Assembly: GCA_902490325.1 (NCBI GenBank)
Contig: CABUDJ010000036.1
Location: 1 to 20,348, forward strand
Length of the DNA: 20,348 nt
Reading direction: 5' to 3'
Source: an uncultured Collinsella sp.
GTDB taxonomy: Bacteria > Actinomycetota > Coriobacteriia > Coriobacteriales > Coriobacteriaceae
Shown here: piece by piece, positions 14,091-20,348 of the stretch
Layout of the letters: each line of letters starts with the position of its first letter
Position numbering within the stretch: the stretch's first letter is position 1
Made by a program: the position numbers and the translations under genes
Notes under the pieces: generated by a model
The model's input: only the letters and a program-made list of their open reading frames with translations
What the model was told of the DNA's origin: nothing
Databases searched by the model: none

Positions 14091-15269
14091 TTAGTTGTTC
14101 TTGGTCAGACGCTCGACGTCGTGGGCGATCATGTATTCCTCGTCGGTGGGGATGACCATGACCGTGACGGCGGAACCGGCGGCACTGATAACCTGCGGGC
14201 CGTTGCCCACAGCCTCGCGGTTCTTGTTGTTGTCGATGCGTACGCCCAGCCACTCAAAGCAGTCGCAGAAGGCCTTGCGGATCGACCAGTCGTTCTCGCC
14301 GATGCCGGCGGTAAAGGTGATGGTGTCCACGCCCGCCATGGAGGCGATCATGGAGCCGGCCTGCTGCATAGCCTTGTAGGCAAACATATCGAAGGCGAGC
14401 AGGCAGCGCTCGTCGCCCTCGGAGGCGCGCGTGCGGATGTCGCGGGCGTCGTTGGAGATGCCCGAAATGGCAAGCAGGCCGGACTGCTTGTTCATCATGT
14501 CGTCGACTTCCTGGTAGCTGTAGCCGCCCTCGCGCTGCAGGTAACACACGGTGGCCGGGTCAATGGAACCACAACGGGTGCCCATCATCAGGCCATCGAG
14601 CGGCGTGAGGCCCATCGTGGTATCGCGGCACACGCCGTCCTCAATGGCGGCAAGCGAAGCACCGTTGCCCAGATGGCACGAAAGCAGGCGGTGGCAGCGC
14701 GAGCCCAGGATCTCCTTGGCCATCATCCACTCGTAGCGGTGGCTCGTACCGTGTGCGCCGTACTTGCGCACGTGGTACTTGTCGCACACGTCCTTGGGCA
14801 GCGCGTAGGTGTAGGCGACCTCGGGCATGGTCATGTGGAACGAGGTGTCGAAGACGGCCACGTTGGGCAGCTCCGGATACTTCTCGCGGCAATATTCGAT
14901 TGCCGCGGCCTCGCCGTAATTGTGCAACGGAGCGAGCGGGGCCACCTCAAGGATCTTAGCCATGACCTCATCGTCGACGACCGCGGAATCATCGAAGTGC
15001 CAGCCGCCCTGAACGATGCGATGCCCAATGCCATCAATCGTAAAGTCGGTCTTCTCGAGCTCCTCGAGCACGCGAGCGATAGCAGAGCGATGATCGGGGA
15101 AAGGGACCTCCTCGGTCTGCTTGGCGCCACCGTTCTCGGAGTGGCCAAAGATGCCCATGTCCGAACCGATGCGTTCGCAGTTGCCCTTGGCGAAAACCTT
15201 GCGGGTATCGGTATCCAAAAGCTGATATTTAAGGCTTGAGCTGCCGGCGTTAACAACAAGTACGTTCAT
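14091..15269 (-). CDS. ackA: acetate kinase, paralogue 1 (variant active site)
   Basis: A 392-residue ASKHA-fold kinase that turns acetyl phosphate and ADP into acetate and ATP. N-terminal VVNAGSSSLKYQ and C-terminal FTAGIGEN and IPTDEE are classic. R84, H116, H173, H199, N202 and R232 match the catalytic set of Methanosarcina acetate kinase (R91, H123, H180, H208, N211, R241). Differences: HRIVQGGW instead of HRVVHGGE, YGAHGTSH instead of YGFHGTSH (the pocket Phe179 is Ala172), and TRCGSIDP instead of TRSGDIDP. AAAGGAG precedes the ATG. It has its own promoter region and terminator, so it is probably transcribed apart from paralogue 2. Acetate is the default substrate; a larger acyl group is possible. 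Confidence 0.93.
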   Translation of the reverse strand: MNVLVVNAGSSSLKYQLLDTDTRKVFAKGNCERIGSDMGIFGHSENGGAKQTEEVPFPDHRSAIARVLEELEKTDFTIDGIGHRIVQGGWHFDDSAVVDDEVMAKILEVAPLAPLHNYGEAAAIEYCREKYPELPNVAVFDTSFHMTMPEVAYTYALPKDVCDKYHVRKYGAHGTSHRYEWMMAKEILGSRCHRLLSCHLGNGASLAAIEDGVCRDTTMGLTPLDGLMMGTRCGSIDPATVCYLQREGGYSYQEVDDMMNKQSGLLAISGISNDARDIRTRASEGDERCLLAFDMFAYKAMQQAGSMIASMAGVDTITFTAGIGENDWSIRKAFCDCFEWLGVRIDNNKNREAVGNGPQVISAAGSAVTVMVIPTDEEYMIAHDVERLTKNN

Positions 15270-15321
15270 GAGACTCCTTTGCAGTGCAATACGGTCGACG
15301 CAGACCCCTTAAGGCGGCCGC

Positions 15322-15362
15322 ATTTTAATAAGAAGTTATCACAACTTGATAAATAGCTATCA
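15322..15362 (-). promoter_or_regulatory. promoter and operator-like dyads of ackA paralogue 1
   Basis: On the minus strand a TAAAAT -10 (complement of 15322-15327) lies below three half-sites: TTATCA at 15336, TGATA at 15347 and TATCA at 15358. They start exactly 11 bp apart and alternate in direction. The first two form the perfect dyad TTATCA-N5-TGATAA. They cover where the -35 should be, a typical repressor site. GATAACTT (minus strand, 15333-15340) also occurs before paralogue 2 (16713-16720). Confidence 0.5.
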
Positions 15363-15383
15363 GGCATATCGCCCAACGAGCAC

Positions 15384-15429
15384 AAAAGAGGGGCCGAACG
15401 GCGCTCGGTCGTCCAGCCCCTCCCCTCTT
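15384..15429 (-). terminator. intrinsic terminator of acetate kinase paralogue 2
   Basis: AAGAGGGG (15386-15393) pairs with CCCCTCTT (15422-15429), starting 5 bp after the stop at 15434. The minus-strand transcript then runs into TTTT (complement of 15384-15387). A shorter CCGA/TCGG stem can form within the loop. Confidence 0.82.
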
Positions 15430-15433
15430 GCAA

Positions 15434-16612
15434 TTACTTGCCGTTGACGATGCGCTCAACGTCGGAAGCGATCATGAACTCCTCGTCCGTGGGGATGACG
15501 AAAATCTTGACCTTGGAATCCTTGGCAGACAGGCACCAAGCGCCGTCACCACGCAGGGCGTTGCGGGCATGATCCATCTTGACGCCCATAAAGGCCAGAC
15601 GGTCGGCCACGCCAGCGCGGACAGCCGGAGCGTGCTCGCCGATGCCGGCGGTAAAGACCAGGGTGTCCATGCCGCACATGGAAGTGGCCATCTCGGCGGC
15701 CTTGGCGGCAATCTTGTAGACGAACATGTCGAAGGCGAGCTGAGCCTCGGGGTCGCCAGCGGCGGCGAGCTCCTCGACGTTGCGGCAGTCGTTGGTCTTG
15801 CCACCGGTCACAGCCAAAAGGCCGGACTTCTTGTTCATCATCTCGTCGACCTCGTCGAAGGTGTAGCCGCCCTCGCGCTGCAGGTAACACACGGTAGCCG
15901 GGTCGATGGAGCCGCAGCGGGTGCCCATCATGACACCGTCGAGCGGCGTCAAGCCCATGGTGGTGTCCATGCACTTGCCGTCCTCGATGGCGCACAGGGA
16001 AGCGCCGGAACCGATGTGGCACACGACGACTTTGCGAGCCTCGCCGTTGGTCATCTCGGCAACCTTCTTGGAGATGTAGCGGTAGCTGGTGCCGTGGGCG
16101 CCGTACTTACGGATGTGCAGCTTGTCGCAGACGTCCTTGGGCAGGGCGTAGGTCTTAGCGACCTCGGGCATGTTGAAGTGGAAAGCGGTGTCGTAGACCG
16201 TAACGTTGGGCAGGTCGGGATACTGCTCCAGGCAGTACTCGATAACGTTGGCCTCGGGGTTGTTGTGCAGCGGCGCGAGCGGGGCGACCTCTCGGATCTT
16301 GGCGAGAACGTCCTCGTCGACGAGGGAGGAGTCGCCAAAGTACCAACCGCCCTGAACGATACGGTGGCCAATGCCCTCGATCTTGACGCCGTTGGCCTCG
16401 AGGTCCTTCAGAACGACCTCGATGGCGACCTTGTGGTCGGGGAACTCGATGTTCTCGGTCACCTTCTTGGAACCGTTGGCAGCGTGGGTGAAGGTACCGC
16501 CGGTAAAGCAAACGCGCTCGCAGGAGCCCTTTGCGGACACCTTGTGGGACTTGGTATCGATGACCTGATACTTAAGGGTCGAAGATCCTGCGTTGACGAC
16601 CAGAACGTTCAT
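15434..16612 (-). CDS. ackA: acetate kinase, paralogue 2 (variant active site)
   Basis: A 392-residue acetate kinase family protein, tandem paralogue of the gene downstream. By hand count 130 of the first 210 residues are identical, with no gaps. It shares the unusual HRIVQGGW, YGAHGTS and TRCGSIDP motifs, keeps R84, H116, H173, H199 and R232, and ends IPTDEEFMIASDVERI. It also has HIGSGAS where nearly all acetate kinases have H(I/L)GNGAS, so nucleotide-contacting Asn202 is Ser. GGGAGA lies 3-4 bases before the ATG. Codons are more biased to C and G endings than in paralogue 1, suggesting it is the more highly expressed copy. The leader and terminator are separate from those of paralogue 1. 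Confidence 0.93.
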   Translation of the reverse strand: MNVLVVNAGSSTLKYQVIDTKSHKVSAKGSCERVCFTGGTFTHAANGSKKVTENIEFPDHKVAIEVVLKDLEANGVKIEGIGHRIVQGGWYFGDSSLVDEDVLAKIREVAPLAPLHNNPEANVIEYCLEQYPDLPNVTVYDTAFHFNMPEVAKTYALPKDVCDKLHIRKYGAHGTSYRYISKKVAEMTNGEARKVVVCHIGSGASLCAIEDGKCMDTTMGLTPLDGVMMGTRCGSIDPATVCYLQREGGYTFDEVDEMMNKKSGLLAVTGGKTNDCRNVEELAAAGDPEAQLAFDMFVYKIAAKAAEMATSMCGMDTLVFTAGIGEHAPAVRAGVADRLAFMGVKMDHARNALRGDGAWCLSAKDSKVKIFVIPTDEEFMIASDVERIVNGK

Positions 16613-16665
16613 GTGTCTCCCTACTAACAGGCGGTGTGGCGCCGCCAGGTTACATACGCTTCAAT

Positions 16666-16720
16666 AATAAACCCAAACGCCCTCGCGCTCGGGTTTATTG
16701 GCGTTGATATATAAGTTATC
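16666..16720 (-). promoter_or_regulatory. leader region of acetate kinase paralogue 2
   Basis: It contains an inverted repeat AATAAACCC / GGGTTTATT (16666-16674, 16691-16699) that could compete with AACGCC / GGCGTT (16676-16681, 16700-16705). Upstream lies GATAACTTATATATC (complement of 16706-16720), sharing GATAACTT with paralogue 1. The hairpin may also serve as terminator of the MFS gene ending at 16734. Which role applies is unclear. Confidence 0.4.
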
Positions 16721-16733
16721 GGTGCCTAAATAC

Positions 16734-17894
16734 TCATGTCCTTTGGCTTGTAAGACGAAATAGCGCGGGAATATACACCAAAGAAGAAATCCCGAGCGCG
16801 ACAAGCAATACGACTCGAATGCCCGCAGCGCTGCTCAACACAGCGTTGAGCAGATAGAAAAGAACAGCACCCACCGCCACCATCTGGCTTTGAACCGAAA
16901 TCAATGAACAGCGCATCGAAGAATCAGCAGCATTTTGAAAAATTGAGTATTTAATTGGAGCAAATAAAGAGTAAGCGACCGTCTGCAACACATAGAACAC
17001 GGGCAACAGGTCAACCGGAATAAAAGGGGTTAAAAACAAAGCAGCTAGAATGAGACGGATGATGCCGCAAATACGCGCAAAAAGCCTCTTGTCGACATGA
17101 GCAATTACGCTGGGCACGATAAACCCTATGGAGGCGGAGACAAGGAGCTGGACCGCAATGGTCATGCCCGAAGCGACGGCACCCATTCCACGGGCTGCGA
17201 GCAGCGGTGAGAAAAAATCTTCCAGAGCGACAAAAGCAAATGCCTGAGAACAGTCCATGATGAACGCTGAACGAAGAATGCCATTACACGCAATAGCGGC
17301 ACCGATCATCTTCGGGCTAATTCCACGCTCAGGTGCCCCCGCAGTGCCCCCTCTTCGCATCTCAGGAATGCAGACAACGACAACCAACGTCAACACCATT
17401 GCGATGATATCTGCCGAAAGACCAATGAGATATGCACCGACAGACGAAATGAAACCACCCACGCAAGCGGAGATGGCATAAGAGGCATAGAAAACAAATC
17501 GCTCAACGACATTAAGTCTTACGAGCTGGTCCTGAGAGACGCTGTCAATGTAAATCGCTTCTATGGATCCGCTCAGACATGCAACGGCAAAACCTTTGAG
17601 AGCGAACGCACCGATTAAAAGCAGAGGGAAACGGACGAGAAGCAGGGCAGCGTAGTATCCAAGCATCCCCACGACGCCAACGAGACCGCTTGTCTTTCGT
17701 CCAAACCTATCAGCAATATAGCCAGTGGGAACTTCGAGGATGAACTTGCTCACTTGATATGCAATCATCATGCTAGAAATCGCCACTATCGAGAATCCGA
17801 CGAATTCAAGGTAAACCGTCAGAAAATACAAAATGGTGCTGAAGTTCGACAGAAAAACGAACGTCATATAAAGCAAAACCGTACGGTTTTTCAT
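16734..17894 (-). CDS. major facilitator superfamily transporter
   Basis: A 386-residue inner-membrane protein with about twelve hydrophobic segments. Motif A appears as GYIADRFGRKTSG (58-70) between helices 2 and 3, and a charged loop near the middle (EMRRGGTAGAPERG) separates the two six-helix halves. It is probably a proton-coupled exporter of small molecules; the substrate cannot be told. The start at 17894 is preferred over 17918 because GGAGGG lies about 8 bases upstream, inside the longer reading. The gene is visibly poorer in GC than its neighbours (one 60-base stretch near 16921-16980 is 20/60 GC), suggesting later acquisition. The LysR gene upstream on the same strand is the likely regulator. 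Confidence 0.88.
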   Translation of the reverse strand: MKNRTVLLYMTFVFLSNFSTILYFLTVYLEFVGFSIVAISSMMIAYQVSKFILEVPTGYIADRFGRKTSGLVGVVGMLGYYAALLLVRFPLLLIGAFALKGFAVACLSGSIEAIYIDSVSQDQLVRLNVVERFVFYASYAISACVGGFISSVGAYLIGLSADIIAMVLTLVVVVCIPEMRRGGTAGAPERGISPKMIGAAIACNGILRSAFIMDCSQAFAFVALEDFFSPLLAARGMGAVASGMTIAVQLLVSASIGFIVPSVIAHVDKRLFARICGIIRLILAALFLTPFIPVDLLPVFYVLQTVAYSLFAPIKYSIFQNAADSSMRCSLISVQSQMVAVGAVLFYLLNAVLSSAAGIRVVLLVALGISSLVYIPALFRLTSQRT

Positions 17895-17967
17895 GCTCCG
17901 CCCTCCAAGAGTCAACAATCTGAATCGGAATCTTGGAAAAGCATGAGGGCAAAGCCGTCAGTCATGT

Positions 17968-17996
17968 GTTACAAGGCGTCAACATTCACTTGACAA
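17968..17996 (-). promoter_or_regulatory. promoter and LysR-type dyad before the MFS gene
   Basis: TTGTCA (complement of 17991-17996) and TGTAAC (complement of 17968-17973) are 17 bp apart. A dyad TCAA-N7-TTGA (17979-17993, 15 bp) overlaps the -35 and has the size of a LysR binding site. A hairpin GAGGCC-AAAT-GGCCTC (18000-18015) spans the lysR stop just upstream. Confidence 0.5.
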
Positions 17997-18013
17997 CACG
18001 AGGCCAAATGGCC

Positions 18014-18904
18014 TCACGAAGCAAGATGACGCAATAGGTGAAGAAATACCGTCTGGTGTCGATCGGTCCAGGCATTTTGTCGATAGCAAAAGTAGATGGG
18101 CAAGGCTACGTCATGCGAGCCTTCAATAGAGCACTCGCTCACTTCCAATCCATCTGATGCGAGAGAAGAGCCAGAAAAACTCAATATCAATCCCCCGGCT
18201 TGAAGAAACTCAGCCTGCGCCCTGCTTCCGTATTCGACATCGCGAAAGCGGAAATTAACCAGCTGAGCTTCGGGACATTGATTGATTGCATTGAGACAGG
18301 GTGACAAATTAATGGGAACAGCGAGCCTGCCGCCCAGTAACTCACGAATGGTCATAGCGTCAACAGATTGATGACCAGCTGGGCATGAAAGAACCCTGAG
18401 CTCCTTTTCACCCATATATTTTGAAGAAAGGACGCTGTCCCGTGGTTCCTCAAACGAGATAGCCGCGTCCGAAATTCCAAGTATAAGTGATTCAAAGCAT
18501 GTTGCCGTTGGCTGATGCCACACATCAAGATGAATCTGAGGGTGCGAGCTTTCAAACGAGTCGTACCAGTTTTCGGAAAAAAGGAGCCCCCGCCCGTGAA
18601 GACAGGGGGCGTAAAGACGGAAATGGCCGTCGGGCGAAACGCCGCCGTTCCCCGATTGAGCGTACTTTTTGAGATCGTCGACTTGCGCCAGGATCACGCG
18701 TGCACGACGCGCAAATTCTCTGCCCGCCGGAGACAAAACAGCCTCCCCCGCCGATCGGTCGAGCAAAACAATCTGATACTCAGATTCCAACTTTTTTATT
18801 GCCGACGAAACGGCCTGCGGACTCACGTGAACGGCGCGAGCTGCTTTGCGCACGCCGCCATAGTTCGCTACAGCTTGAAGGTATTCGAGTTGAGAAAGCT
18901 GCAT
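18014..18904 (-). CDS. LysR family transcriptional regulator
   Basis: A 296-residue DNA-binding regulator. The winged helix-turn-helix at the N-terminus (about 1-60) includes GGVRKAARAVHVSPQAVSSA followed by IKKLE, the usual LysR pattern. A long linker helix (about 60-88) and an effector-binding domain follow. The effector domain is weakly conserved, so no ligand can be named. TTTGGAG lies 7 bases before the ATG. GC is lower than in hinT/xseB on the right. It directly precedes the MFS gene on the same strand, and a dyad of LysR-site size lies in the gap, so local control is likely. The usual LysR arrangement is divergent, so this tandem layout is less common. Confidence 0.93.
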   Translation of the reverse strand: MQLSQLEYLQAVANYGGVRKAARAVHVSPQAVSSAIKKLESEYQIVLLDRSAGEAVLSPAGREFARRARVILAQVDDLKKYAQSGNGGVSPDGHFRLYAPCLHGRGLLFSENWYDSFESSHPQIHLDVWHQPTATCFESLILGISDAAISFEEPRDSVLSSKYMGEKELRVLSCPAGHQSVDAMTIRELLGGRLAVPINLSPCLNAINQCPEAQLVNFRFRDVEYGSRAQAEFLQAGGLILSFSGSSLASDGLEVSECSIEGSHDVALPIYFCYRQNAWTDRHQTVFLHLLRHLAS

Positions 18905-18945
18905 AGATTACTCCAAAGGCAGCCAAGTCGACGGCCTACGCGCCC

Positions 18946-19281
18946 TCAGATGAGGTTCTCGCCCAGGTTCTTGCCACCGAGAACGTGCATGTGGAAGTGC
19001 ATGACGGTCTGGCCGGCGTTGACGCCCTTGTTGGAGATGACGCGGAAACCGTCCTCCAAGCCCTTGGCCTTAGCGACCTCCTGGATGGCGTGAGCCATAG
19101 CGCCCATGGTCTCGGCAGGTACGTTGTCGGCGATGTCGCTGTAGTGCTTCTTGGGGATCACGAGCGTGTGGACCGGCGCCTGGGGATTGAGGTCGTCGAA
19201 CGCGATGACCTGGTCGTCCTCATAGACAACGGTCGAGGGGATCTCGTGGTTGGCGATTTTGCAGAAGATGCAATCACACAT
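18946..19281 (-). CDS. hinT: HIT family nucleotide hydrolase (HinT-like)
   Basis: A 111-residue histidine-triad protein. Its motif is HFHMHVLGG (H95, H97, H99), the last histidine being the usual nucleophile in purine nucleoside phosphoramidase activity. N-terminal CDCIFCKI carries the cysteine pair seen in many HINT proteins. The start at 19281 is chosen since AAAGGA lies 7 bases before it and the family begins there; an ATG six codons upstream would overlap that site. It follows xseB by 49 bp on the same strand, probably one transcript (xseA-xseB-hinT). Physiological substrate unknown. Confidence 0.94.
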   Translation of the reverse strand: MCDCIFCKIANHEIPSTVVYEDDQVIAFDDLNPQAPVHTLVIPKKHYSDIADNVPAETMGAMAHAIQEVAKAKGLEDGFRVISNKGVNAGQTVMHFHMHVLGGKNLGENLI

Positions 19282-19330
19282 GGTTGGTTCCTTTCTCACA
19301 GACCAAGGTAATTATATTTGGTCAGGATGG

Positions 19331-19597
19331 TTAGAACGAGAGGTTGTCGTCGGTGTTGGCGGCTTCGCCGTCGGCGAGCACGTCGTTGCCGTCGACGTCC
19401 TTAAGAAGCACCGAGACCTTCTGCTCGGCATCGGACAGGCGGGTGCGCAGGCTCTTGAGGAGCTCGACGCCGCGGGTATAGCTCTCGAGCGACTCCTCGA
19501 GCTCCATATCGCCCGACTCCAAGCTGCGGATGATGAGCTCCAACTCCTGCGAAGCCTGCTTGTACGTAAGCTGCTCGACCGGGGTTTTCTCTGCCAT
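19331..19597 (-). CDS. xseB: exodeoxyribonuclease VII small subunit
   Basis: An 88-residue helical protein with LTYKQASQELELIIRSLESG (10-29) and the second-helix pattern LEESLESYTRGVELLK, diagnostic of XseB. It forms the accessory subunit that activates XseA for processive single-strand DNA degradation. The acidic C-terminal tail (DVDGNDVLADGE) is extra. AAAGGAAA lies before the ATG. Located 42 bp downstream of xseA. Confidence 0.95.
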   Translation of the reverse strand: MAEKTPVEQLTYKQASQELELIIRSLESGDMELEESLESYTRGVELLKSLRTRLSDAEQKVSVLLKDVDGNDVLADGEAANTDDNLSF

Positions 19598-19639
19598 ATC
19601 TGTTTCCTTTCCTAAAGGTTTATCGCTATGAAACGCGGC

Positions 19640-20348
19640 CTACTCGACCGTATCGACCGTTGCCGTCACGTTGCCGTCTGCCATGCGCACGCGGATGGCG
19701 TCACCGGCCTTAAAGGTCTTGGCGCTCGTGGCCACCCCATCATCGCTGTACGCGATGGAATAACCACGGGCAAGCACCTTGAGCGGCGACAGGGCATCTA
19801 GCGAGGCTGCCGCACGGCCCAGGTCGGACGCGGGCTTGTTGAGCATCGTGCGCCCCTGATGCTCCAGACGGGAACTCGCAAGCGCGAGCGCATGGCGCTT
19901 GCCATCGAGCCCCGAGGTGCTTGCAACCAGACGCTCGGGCAGGCGCTCAAAGTTGGAGCGGAATGTCCCGACCGAGCGTACTATGGCGCCCGACAGGCGA
20001 TCGGCCGTCAGGGCAAGCTCAGACTCGCGACGCTCGACCATAAACGTTGGGTCGTTGAGGCACGGGCGGCACGCAGCCGCATCGAGCGCATCGCCCAAGC
20101 GGGCCGTATAGGTATCCCAGGCGCGGCGACCGCGCTGGTCGAGCATCTCCAGATCAACCTGATTCGACCCAATCATCGATGCCATCGCGGCACCCAGACG
20201 CTGATGGCGCGCCTCGAGCACATCGGCCAACTCCGTCATAGCCGGCGCCACCGATTCTGCCGCCGCCGTGGGCGTGGAGGCGCGGCGGTCGCTCACCATG
20301 TCGCAAATCGAGGTATCAGGCTCATGGCCAATGCCGGTCACCACGGGC
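19640..20348 (-). CDS. xseA: exodeoxyribonuclease VII large subunit (C-terminal part)
   Basis: The visible 235 residues are the catalytic and C-terminal part; the N-terminus lies beyond the right edge. PVVTGIGHEPDTSICDMVSD matches the XseA active-site stretch (GxGHExD), followed by RRASTPTAAAE. A long helical coiled region follows (about 40-170 of the visible part), ending in LSPLKVLARGYSI, the family C-terminal motif. The enzyme cuts single-stranded DNA to oligonucleotides in mismatch and other repair. It heads the xseA-xseB-hinT group on the minus strand. No sign of damage in the visible part. Confidence 0.95.
   Translation of the reverse strand, partial: PVVTGIGHEPDTSICDMVSDRRASTPTAAAESVAPAMTELADVLEARHQRLGAAMASMIGSNQVDLEMLDQRGRRAWDTYTARLGDALDAAACRPCLNDPTFMVERRESELALTADRLSGAIVRSVGTFRSNFERLPERLVASTSGLDGKRHALALASSRLEHQGRTMLNKPASDLGRAAASLDALSPLKVLARGYSIAYSDDGVATSAKTFKAGDAIRVRMADGNVTATVDTVE

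Overview
The window looks like chromosome from a GC-rich anaerobic actinobacterium of the Coriobacteriia, most likely Collinsella or a close relative. This is inference from gene content and style: arginine deiminase genes, polyphosphate kinase, a pta plus acetate kinase fermentation module, high-GC coding sequence with AT-rich leaders, and GGAG-type ribosome binding sites. No rRNA, tRNA, CRISPR array, phage gene or transposase was seen.

Left part (1-3668): two arginine deiminase genes (arcA) lie in the same direction on the minus strand, one complete (1878-3119) and one entering from the left edge (first ten codons, 1-31). A PLP aminotransferase (604-1728) sits between them. The two arcA genes have copied promoter-leader regions, with constant register over at least 180 bp, a conserved pair of CCGTTC boxes 21 bp apart, a conserved -10 box and a leader hairpin. 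Both leaders are AT-rich.

Middle left (3669-9926, all plus strand): polyphosphate kinase with an unusual Glu/Ala/Pro-rich C-terminal extension; an iron-sulfur type rRNA uracil-C5 methyltransferase; a DJ-1/PfpI protein overlapping a Maf nucleotide pyrophosphatase; and a P1-family (DmpA-like) self-processing peptidase.

Middle (9927-12757): two large nested palindromes fill the convergent gap between the P1 peptidase and a minus-strand glf-glycosyltransferase pair. The pair encodes UDP-galactopyranose mutase and a GT2 enzyme and suggests galactofuranose-containing surface glycan synthesis.

Right centre (12758-16612): phosphate acetyltransferase on the plus strand faces two tandem acetate kinases on the minus strand. 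Together they convert acetyl-CoA to acetate with ATP formation. The kinases are diverged paralogues with altered acetate-pocket residues. A third nested palindrome follows pta.

Right end (16734-20348, minus strand): an MFS transporter and a LysR regulator of visibly lower GC, then hinT, xseB and the C-terminal part of xseA (exonuclease VII), cut by the right edge.

The most notable signal is a family of 110-131 bp nested hairpins directly after stop codons (9939-10063, 10158-10267, 13754-13884). Each has a perfect 21-29 bp outer stem whose sequence is unrelated between elements. Two of them share a conserved inner core with compensatory base changes, and each is oriented with the gene it follows. 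I do not recognise this as a named element; it is a candidate structured 3'-UTR RNA.
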